Shown: piece by piece, positions 44,801 to 50,950 of the stretch
Position numbering within the stretch: the stretch's first letter is position 1
How the letters are laid out: each line of letters opens with the position of its first letter
Source of the DNA: CAIXSC01 sp046349855
GTDB lineage: Bacteria; Planctomycetota; Planctomycetia; Pirellulales; Pirellulaceae
Length of the DNA stretch: 64,000 nt
Reading direction: 5' to 3'
NCBI GenBank assembly: GCA_046349855.1
Contig: JAXMBM010000012.1
Span: 62,001-126,000, forward strand
The notes under the pieces: generated by a model
The model's input: the letters and a program-made list of their open reading frames with translations, nothing else
Told to the model about the DNA's origin: nothing
The model's database searches: none
Made by a program: the position numbers and the translations under genes

Positions 44801-46950
44801 GCATAGAGATCGGCCGCGTAAAGCAGCAGTTCGCCATCCTCGGGCCGCAGTGCGAGGGCCTCTTCGATCACCGCCAGCGCCTCACGGTAGCGATCGAGTT
44901 GTACATAGGCGGACGCCAGCGATCGAGCCGGGTCACTCGACTTGCGACCAAACCGCGCGCAGCGATCGTGCAGCAGGCGCAGCGCCGTGTCGGTCTGCTT
45001 GAACCAGTCGGCCGCCGAAAAATAGGCCAGCACGTACTGCTCGTCCTTGTCGCCCAGGCAGGCCGCGATGCGATACAGCTCCAGCGCTTCCTCGTAGCGC
45101 CGCTGATCCCAGTAAATGTGGGCCAGCGTCAGGTAGTTCGCCGCTTCGCTCGGCCACCGCGCCAGCGCTCGGCGCACCAGCTCGATCGCTTCTCCCCAGC
45201 GCCGCGCGTCGACACGCAACTCCTGAGCGTACTGCTGCCAGAAAATGGGGTGCGTTTCCTGCCGCGCACACCGCCTCGCATAGGTCGCCAGCCGCTCGTC
45301 CCGCCGCGCCTGATGGCGCAGCAGCGAGAGCCGTTCCAGCTCCAGGCGCTGATCGTGCGGAAACGCCTCCACGAATTTTTCGACCGCCGCCAGATGCTCG
45401 GTGGCATTCCCATCGTAGATCGCCAGCCGGCGACGCGCTTCCCAGGTGAGCCGATGGTCGGGAGCACGCTCCAACAGCGAGGCGTAGTGCCGCTGAGCCG
45501 CATCGCGATGGTGTTCGACCAGCGCTTGATCCAGCTCGTGGAGTTCATCCCACAGATCGGCGTCGGGCAAGTCGACGGAACTCAACAATTCGGCCCGCGA
45601 CTGAGGCACCAGGGCCATTCCCCGCGGCCCGGTCGGCAGATACCGCTCCAGCAACTGCGTCACCAGCGCCTCGCCCGTGTTTCGCCAGTAGGGATCGCGC
45701 AACACCAGCGTGCCGCGCCGCCCGTCATAACCGATGACCGCCTGGAGATGAGAATTCCCCGGGTCGACCGTGGTAAACGTGAACGGGATGCCGAGATCGA
45801 TCAGTTGCTGGGCGCTGGTTTCCGTCACCGAGAATTCGCGGGTCACCCAGCCATGCGAGTCGGCCCACTTGCGCTCGCTGTACGACGACGTGCCGTTGTA
45901 ACAGATCTCGTCCGCCACCTGGAGATGATCGACCGGCATCTCCCAGAAGCGGCTGAGTGCCGCCAGGGTGGCCGGAGCACACGTGGAATGATGCTGACGG
46001 ACAAAACCGACCGGCAAGGTGATCGAACGAGCTGCCGCGAATGCGGGATTCTCCAGCCGGTCGGCCACCGTCTTCCAGAACTTGCTGTCCGACTGCCGCG
46101 ACCACCGAATCGACTCGGCCACGTCTCCCAGAAAGTACGTCACTTCGCCGCGGATGCCGGCGATCCATTGCGGGAGCGGCTTTTCAGCCAGCACGGCCAA
46201 CCGTTCGAGTTCGGCCAGCGAGTCGCGAGCCGCGGCGTACTGTTTCAGTTCGAGCTGCAAGGTGACGAGCTGTGCGTACAGCGCGAAGCACTCCATGCGC
46301 TGACCCGCCCCCTGCAACAGTTCGATCGCCTCGTCATCCCGGCCCTGCACGATCAGCAGATGGGCCAGTGACTGCACGGCCGGCCGATAATCGGGACGGA
46401 GTTCCAGGGCCGCGCGCGCTAAGACGGCCGCTTCGTCATAGCGATCCTCCCGCTCCCGCGACGCGGCCTGACACACCTTGACCCAGGGATTCGTGGGATC
46501 GGCTTGCTCGGCCAGCCGCAGCCAGGCTTCGGCGGCGTCGAAGTCGCGCAGACTGGAAGTGAATTCGCCCCACAGCGTGTACCACGACGCCCGTACTTCG
46601 GCCGTCGCGTTGGCCGGAAATTCCCCCCGCGCCCGCAACCAGCGGTAACCGGCATACGGACCGCGACGTCGCCCCACACGCCGTCCCTCGTAGTACAGCG
46701 CCTCGGCATGGTCCGGCTGACCACGGTAGGCCAACCGCGTCAACCAGTCTGCCAGTCGCGGTGCTCCCAGGTTCGCCGCCAGCCGCAGCGCCAGCACGCG
46801 CGCATCGGTACCGGGCCAGTCGGCCGCCTGACCCCAAGCCGCCCGCCCCATCTCGTACGCCTGAACGTATCGCCCTGCGTCGTACGCACTGCGGATCTGC
46901 AGGCAGAGCTCTTCGCGGTTGACCACCGAGGTCCGAGTGACCGTATTCAT
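41881..46950 (-). CDS. Giant TPR protein with internal C39-like cysteine peptidase domain
   Basis: A 1689-residue cytoplasmic-looking protein (no signal peptide). Nearly all of it is tetratricopeptide repeats, both before (1-300) and after (about 470-1680) a distinct domain at about 305-450. That domain looks like a papain-fold C39/C39_2 peptidase: the Cys in RQHHSTCAPATLAALSRFWE (about 322), the His in GNSHLQAVIGYDGRRGTLVL (about 400) and the Asp in LRDPYWR. It could cut a double-glycine-type leader or be a pseudo-enzyme that binds peptides. TPR units are seen as RYEEALELYRIAACLGD and QLGRYDEALDACHPALFGDH. The start is ATG 46950. Neighbours give no clue to the substrate. Confidence 0.87.
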   Translation of the reverse strand: MNTVTRTSVVNREELCLQIRSAYDAGRYVQAYEMGRAAWGQAADWPGTDARVLALRLAANLGAPRLADWLTRLAYRGQPDHAEALYYEGRRVGRRRGPYAGYRWLRARGEFPANATAEVRASWYTLWGEFTSSLRDFDAAEAWLRLAEQADPTNPWVKVCQAASREREDRYDEAAVLARAALELRPDYRPAVQSLAHLLIVQGRDDEAIELLQGAGQRMECFALYAQLVTLQLELKQYAAARDSLAELERLAVLAEKPLPQWIAGIRGEVTYFLGDVAESIRWSRQSDSKFWKTVADRLENPAFAAARSITLPVGFVRQHHSTCAPATLAALSRFWEMPVDHLQVADEICYNGTSSYSERKWADSHGWVTREFSVTETSAQQLIDLGIPFTFTTVDPGNSHLQAVIGYDGRRGTLVLRDPYWRNTGEALVTQLLERYLPTGPRGMALVPQSRAELLSSVDLPDADLWDELHELDQALVEHHRDAAQRHYASLLERAPDHRLTWEARRRLAIYDGNATEHLAAVEKFVEAFPHDQRLELERLSLLRHQARRDERLATYARRCARQETHPIFWQQYAQELRVDARRWGEAIELVRRALARWPSEAANYLTLAHIYWDQRRYEEALELYRIAACLGDKDEQYVLAYFSAADWFKQTDTALRLLHDRCARFGRKSSDPARSLASAYVQLDRYREALAVIEEALALRPEDGELLLYAADLYATSSSEYLPRVRELVEQARGQAPRALWLRTAARLAVSEDRPADALELWREVLELSPLALDAHTALVRLLFAREGDAAAQQHLAAACARFPHHIPLHELWVEWVREEPVEVREPIVRRLIEVSADNAWAHRELGFLLGSQRRLAEAWVACETAGRLEPSHPSQFLLQARLLQAEERTTEAKQALRQALATSIDNDAALAGWIDLCETLAERRAALEFFQEQLEQQVIFGDGLLAFREHAASTLEPAELLGRLQDALRHRPDLWHAWSAVILQLLDTDQLDEAWRVACEATSRFPLLPRLWLDRAEVCRARLDGDGEREALENAYRINPSWGVAVRRWCSLLYQQGDYVRATEILTAAVARQPHDAAVRMLLAETQWKQDQRDAALETVRQAVQTEPGLSRGWDLLQHWSQRMERPELPRTTARELTARRPGDSRSWLVLGRMLDQPEEVEERLAAFARAIELGPRNYEVRDLLAETLAQLGRYDEALDACHPALFGDHPPTALRGRAAWVLAERGDLPGAIERMRAVLADEPYYYWGWSRLADWTQATQDLDGYLEASQWLVRISPQYEVSLGYLGEARLLKGDRDGAREAFERAFELNPRYDFAGLQLVDMHLDDGQLEAAADVLARLRKNGRSNLFDARAVRLAARQGDMAAAQSALEAVFTDPEHQPWALNVAVRALVDAGAVAEVRACLEDWVMEKYPISDVGWKWVEQCCANGPVNLDAQLARVAQRSEQSELTDAQRTSLRELSYTAVGTYLQNVVDRKDGAEAHRFAAVSHEWLRRDSELWGWMGWAFSLLRDYRAAAGWFSDWRSRSDARPWALAQVTEALQNTGREQEAVECSRWALTLPPSRGLHLHHLWLAADAALAGNSPAARESLRKAEEAVGDSPRTDNYTFLRQLIEFLLETQEVALADRRQVFARLAPRLLQTRLEFMPYCSEPARGRIYRHVLGRVAALRGGLAGWCWYLWHRHRTG

Positions 46951-47044
46951 GACTCCTCTCCCCCTGCGTTCACACCCGCCCCCAACTCACACCCGCTGCG
47001 CCCCAGTCGTTTCACTCGATGCTCTCGCGAAGGTCCCCTCATCA

Positions 47045-47080
47045 GGCAGCTCATCTGGCAACTCATCTGGCAGCTCATCT
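47045..47080. repeat. 12-bp tandem repeat, three units
   Basis: GGCAGCTCATCT, GGCAACTCATCT and GGCAGCTCATCT follow each other in the 250-bp gap between the giant TPR gene and the alkyltransferase gene. No other feature is seen in that gap. Confidence 0.7.
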
Positions 47081-47200
47081 GGCCATTCGCACAGCTGGCC
47101 TCTCCCGCGAGGGGTGAGGCGAGGAAATGGCGAGGTGGTGGTAAGCTGATCGTGATGCGTGCGCGGCGTCGTCGAGCAATCTTCGCGCCCTGACAAAGCA

Positions 47201-47770
47201 CTAGGACGACAAGACACTCGAATGGGTTCGCGCTTCGGCAGCCAGCAGGCGGCGTTTCATCGTCAGACCTTCCGGGGCCGAGTAGCCGCCGAGCTGACCG
47301 TTGGCGGCGACGACGCGGTGGCAGGGGACAACGAGCGGAAACGGATTGCGGGCCATCGTGTTCCCCACGGCTCGGGCGGCCCCCGGTGATCCGGCCTGCC
47401 GCGCTAGTTCGGCGTAGGTACGAGTTTCGCCGAGCGGAATCTGGCGGCAGAGTTCGCTGACGCGACGCGCGAACCGCCCCATCGATGCGTATTCGAGTGG
47501 TACATCGCGGAAGTCGTCAGCGAATTCGCACGCATATCGCGTCAACCGGGCCACCAGTTCCACCAATTCCGACTCGCTGTCCCGCGTAGTGATCCACTCA
47601 CCCCCTGTCGCCCAGCGCTGCTCGATCGCGCGGCGCGACGGTTCACCGAACCAGTTTTTCTCGAGGCGCCCCGCGCACCATTGGCACGCCATCCAACCCA
47701 ACTGGGTCGGGAACAGCGCCACCTGTCGCCCGCTGAGCGGGTCGGCCATGTATCGGACCTTGTCCCTCAT
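47201..47770 (-). CDS. ogt: Methylated-DNA-protein cysteine methyltransferase
   Basis: A 189-residue O6-alkylguanine-DNA repair protein. The active-site motif PCHR is in NPFPLVVPCHRVVAANGQLG. The helix-turn-helix recognition helix TYAELARQAGSPGAARAVGN precedes it and GGYSAPEGLTMKRRLLAAEA follows. It takes the alkyl group from O6-methylguanine or O4-methylthymine onto the cysteine in a suicide reaction. I chose the ATG at 47770 (GTGGGGGAGACG upstream); 47749 is also possible. The gene faces away from the plus-strand run that starts at 48013. Confidence 0.92.
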   Translation of the reverse strand: MRDKVRYMADPLSGRQVALFPTQLGWMACQWCAGRLEKNWFGEPSRRAIEQRWATGGEWITTRDSESELVELVARLTRYACEFADDFRDVPLEYASMGRFARRVSELCRQIPLGETRTYAELARQAGSPGAARAVGNTMARNPFPLVVPCHRVVAANGQLGGYSAPEGLTMKRRLLAAEARTHSSVLSS

Positions 47771-48012
47771 CGTCTCCCCCACTCTTGCGTCGATAGAATC
47801 TGACTCGTGCCGCGCCGCGGACACCCCACGCCCGCACTTTGCAGGGGCCCGGCCGCCACCCTATACTTCCCAGTTGGTGAGGCTGGCGGACGGCAGGGAC
47901 CCGACTTCTGGCGGGTGCATTTTAGTGAACCGTTCCCGGCACACCAAACGCCGTCAGGCATTCACCGGGCAGCCCGGAAAAAGCCGGTCTCCCGTTCTCA
48001 AAGGCTGAATAC

Positions 48013-48756
48013 ATGAAGAGTTACGACGCGACCTGCGACGACTACTATGTCAATCTCAATCTGCACACCGAGATGGAATTACCGCAGTCTCGGGAATCGA
48101 TCCTGCACTTCTTCGAACAATTGCAGAAACACTACCCGCAGATGCGCAACTTCTACACGCGCGAGCGGGGCGAGTTCGTGCTGGAAGAAGAGAAGGACAA
48201 ACCCGCGTACCGCTGGGCATCGATCGAACCGCGGCGGGTCTGTTCCGGAGCGGTCAATCCGACCAACGTCGCCGCTGCTCTGCAGCAACATTCCCGCGTC
48301 CTGGAACTCGTCCCCTACGCCCTCTCGGTCAGCCCGCTCGACTGCGAGTCGCTGAATGTGATGTTCGGGTTCGACTTTTTCTACCGTGGCAACCACAGCC
48401 AATTGCTCGCGGAAGCACTCGGTCTCTGCCCGGCTTTCGAACGACTGGCGGAACTCCCCGGTTCCACCGTGCTGTCGTACGAGCCGGCGCTGCAACTGGC
48501 ACTCGAAGCCGACTGTCGCACGCAGGTGCGGCTGAGTTTCGAGACTCGCACCAGCGCTTACCACGTGCGTTCGGGCGAGTTTCCCGAAGAGCAATTGAGC
48601 GTCTACCTGACGGCGCGCCGCTACGGCAGTCTCGAACCGGGCGACACGTATGTCGCGTCCCTGGAACGACTCGCCCAGACCTGCTGCGAAATCGTCGACA
48701 ATTACCTCATCGAACATGTGCTCAATCCGCTCCGCCACACGATCGCCCTCAAGTAG
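48013..48756 (+). CDS. Soluble protein of unknown function
   Basis: A 247-residue protein without signal or membrane segment. The start ATG at 48013 gives MKSYDATCDDYYVNLNLHTE. Regular beta/alpha pattern: strands at VNLNLHTEMELP, YRWASIEPRRVCSGAV, LVPYALSVSPLDCESLNVMF and GFDFFYRGNHSQLL, and a second half with QVRLSFETRTSAYHVR. I do not recognise the family. The even codon use and the in-phase frame support a real gene. It is the first gene of a possible plus-strand run of co-directed genes. Confidence 0.7.
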   Translation: MKSYDATCDDYYVNLNLHTEMELPQSRESILHFFEQLQKHYPQMRNFYTRERGEFVLEEEKDKPAYRWASIEPRRVCSGAVNPTNVAAALQQHSRVLELVPYALSVSPLDCESLNVMFGFDFFYRGNHSQLLAEALGLCPAFERLAELPGSTVLSYEPALQLALEADCRTQVRLSFETRTSAYHVRSGEFPEEQLSVYLTARRYGSLEPGDTYVASLERLAQTCCEIVDNYLIEHVLNPLRHTIALK

Positions 48757-48810
48757 CCCTCCGCGTCCCCCGGGACTCGGCGAATGGCTGCGATAGGAGT
48801 CCCGCGGTAT

Positions 48811-48855
48811 GGTGGATCGTGATGTGGTGGATCGCGGTGTGGTGTATCGTGGTGT
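48811..48855. repeat. 15-bp tandem repeat, three units
   Basis: GGTGGATCGTGATGT, GGTGGATCGCGGTGT and GGTGTATCGTGGTGT lie head to tail between the 48013 gene and the diiron-protein gene. The purpose is unknown. It may vary in copy number between strains. Confidence 0.7.
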
Positions 48856-48924
48856 AGTCAGCGCCCGCAGCTTTTGTCGACGTGCCGAGTTCCCTCCACT
48901 CTTTCCCAGCCCCCGGCTGACTCG

Positions 48925-50070
48925 ATGAGCGCACCTTCTTCCGCCGGTCCGCTGGAAGTCAGCCCCACCTGCTGGATGGTGGGCGCTCGCAATCCCACAT
49001 CGCTGCTGCAGTGCAACACGTACATCCGCACGTTCGATAGCGGTTCCACTCGGCTTCCCGTATGCCTTGATCCGGGCTCGCAGTTCGACTATCCGGTGAT
49101 CGAGTCGAATATTCGGCGGTTGCTGGGCGACATGGGGGAGGTCCGAGCGTTTTCGGTCAATCACCAGGATCCGGACGTCATCGGCAACGCCGGCTATTTC
49201 TGCGCGGCCAATCCCCGCATTGGCATGGTGGTGACCGAAGAGGTGTGGCGACTCGCTCAACATCTGCAGTTGCGGCCGCACCGCGTTCACTTTGCCAACT
49301 CGGTGCGCGCGCCGCGCATCCTGATCGGAGACCGGCACCCCTGGCAGCTCGTACCCACACCGTTCTGTCACTTTCGTGGTGCGATGGCCTTTTATGATCC
49401 GGAGATCCGGACCCTGTTCAGCGGTGACCTGCTGGGAGGATTCAACCGGCTGGGGCATGTTCCGCTGCTGGCCGAAGAGGCCGACTGGGCCGGCATCGCT
49501 CAGTTCCATCAGATCTACATGCCGACGCGGGAAGCACTGCGGTATGCCGTGCGGCAGATCCGCGAGCTGACTCCGCGCGTCGAAGTGATCGCGCCGCAGC
49601 ATGGCCACGTGATCACCGGCGATCTCATACCGTTGTTTCTCGACCGCCTGCACGAACTGCTCGTCGGCTTCGACCTGCTGGCGCTGGAATTCGATGCCGA
49701 CGCTCTCCGCCGTTACCAGGAAGTGCTGTATCGATTGCTGGGGCGAGCGGCAGCGACCATCGGCCCTCAGGCGGTGCTCGGACGACTCCAGGACACGGCC
49801 CCAGGCGATGGCCTGGAGACGCGGGTGCGATTCCAGGGGATGGACGTGCATATCGAACGTGATGGATACTCGGTGGTCGCCCAGGCGTTCGCTCGGTTGG
49901 CCTTGGGCGAGCCCGCTGAGTTCGTGAACGAGCTGCGCAGCGAAGTGCTGGCAGCCTGCACGGACTGGCAGACACCGATTCCCCCGATCGGCGTGGGTGT
50001 CGAAGAACGAACTCCGCCGGAGACCGTGGGGCCCGACGGCATTCGCACTCAGGCCTGGTGGCTCCATTGA
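48925..50070 (+). CDS. Flavodiiron-like (ODP) metallo-beta-lactamase-fold protein
   Basis: A 381-residue cytoplasmic protein with the oxygen-binding diiron fold seen in flavodiiron proteins. It begins at ATG 48925. Metal ligands: His80, Asp82 and Asp84 in NHQDPD (normally HxExDH), His149 in FCHFRGAM, Asp168 in FSGDLLGGFNRLGH and a late His in APQHGHV. The FMN-binding flavodoxin domain of true flavodiiron proteins is absent. The C-terminal 120 residues are a separate alpha/beta part with sequence of unknown function. The family reduces oxygen or nitric oxide, or senses oxygen; this member may act as a sensor. It is 50 bases upstream of an SDR gene. Confidence 0.8.
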   Translation: MSAPSSAGPLEVSPTCWMVGARNPTSLLQCNTYIRTFDSGSTRLPVCLDPGSQFDYPVIESNIRRLLGDMGEVRAFSVNHQDPDVIGNAGYFCAANPRIGMVVTEEVWRLAQHLQLRPHRVHFANSVRAPRILIGDRHPWQLVPTPFCHFRGAMAFYDPEIRTLFSGDLLGGFNRLGHVPLLAEEADWAGIAQFHQIYMPTREALRYAVRQIRELTPRVEVIAPQHGHVITGDLIPLFLDRLHELLVGFDLLALEFDADALRRYQEVLYRLLGRAAATIGPQAVLGRLQDTAPGDGLETRVRFQGMDVHIERDGYSVVAQAFARLALGEPAEFVNELRSEVLAACTDWQTPIPPIGVGVEERTPPETVGPDGIRTQAWWLH

Positions 50071-50119
50071 TTCGTTCCCGACCGTTCCCAGTCTGACAAC
50101 TCTGGAGGTACCTGGCGCC

Positions 50120-50929
50120 ATGACGTTATCTGCACGGTTTGATTTGTCCGGTCGAGTGGCGCTGGTGACCGGTGCGGCTCAGGGACTGGGACGCGCCATG
50201 TCTCTGGCGCTCGCCGAAGCGGGCGCGGACATTCTGGCCGTCGATCGGAACACGGCGGGAGCCGAACAGACGGCGGAAGAAATTGTACGGCTGGGCCGGC
50301 GGGTGATCGTCGCGGGTTGCGACGTGTCTTCGCCCGACGACATCGAGCGTCTGTTCGCGCGGCTCGACGCCGAATTCGGCCGGATCGACGTGTTGGGGAA
50401 CGTCGCCGGCGACGGGATTCTGGCGCGTCCCGAAGACATCACGCTCGCTCAAGTCCGGCAGGTACTCGATAACCTGGTCGTCGGCCGCTTTGTCTGCTGT
50501 CAGCAAGCAGGGCGGAGAATGCTGGCTGCCGGGCGCGGCAGCATCATCAACATCGGTTCGCTGGCCAGTCTGACGGCACTGGGTCGAGGCCATATCGCTT
50601 ACAGCATGGCGATGGGCGCCGTCGTCCAGATGACGCGCGAACTGAGTACGGAGTGGTCGTCGCAGGGAGTCCGCGTCAATGCGATCCTGCCTGCCCAGAT
50701 TGTGAATCCCAGCCTCGAGGTGCGCATGACCGCCGACCCGCAGCTGCGCGCTACCTATCTCCGCGGCATCCCTCTCGGACGACTCGGCAACCCCGATGAC
50801 ATCCGCGGAGTGTCCGTATTCCTGGCTTCCGACGCGTCCGCCTGGATCACCGGTGCGCTGATCCCGCTCGACGGCGGCAATCTGGCACTCAACGGCGGAG
50901 GCACGGTGCGGCCACCGCGACCTGCGTAA
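50120..50929 (+). CDS. Short-chain dehydrogenase/reductase lacking the catalytic lysine
   Basis: A 269-residue SDR-fold protein with start ATG 50120 (TGGAGGT upstream). The NAD(P) motif TGAAQGLGRAM is at 17-27, NVAGDG replaces the usual NNAG (94-99), and IINIGSLAS supplies the active serine. The tyrosine is Tyr161 in AYSMAMGAV. The usual YxxxK lysine is replaced by Met165, so the standard hydride-transfer mechanism is unlikely. The C-terminus is a classical SDR end (FLASDASAWITGALIPLDGG). It may be a binding protein or pseudo-enzyme, or use a different base. Co-directed with the diiron gene and 21 bases before the cytochrome gene. Confidence 0.88.
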   Translation: MTLSARFDLSGRVALVTGAAQGLGRAMSLALAEAGADILAVDRNTAGAEQTAEEIVRLGRRVIVAGCDVSSPDDIERLFARLDAEFGRIDVLGNVAGDGILARPEDITLAQVRQVLDNLVVGRFVCCQQAGRRMLAAGRGSIINIGSLASLTALGRGHIAYSMAMGAVVQMTRELSTEWSSQGVRVNAILPAQIVNPSLEVRMTADPQLRATYLRGIPLGRLGNPDDIRGVSVFLASDASAWITGALIPLDGGNLALNGGGTVRPPRPA

Positions 50930-50950
50930 CTTCCTCACCCTGTTCGGCCC

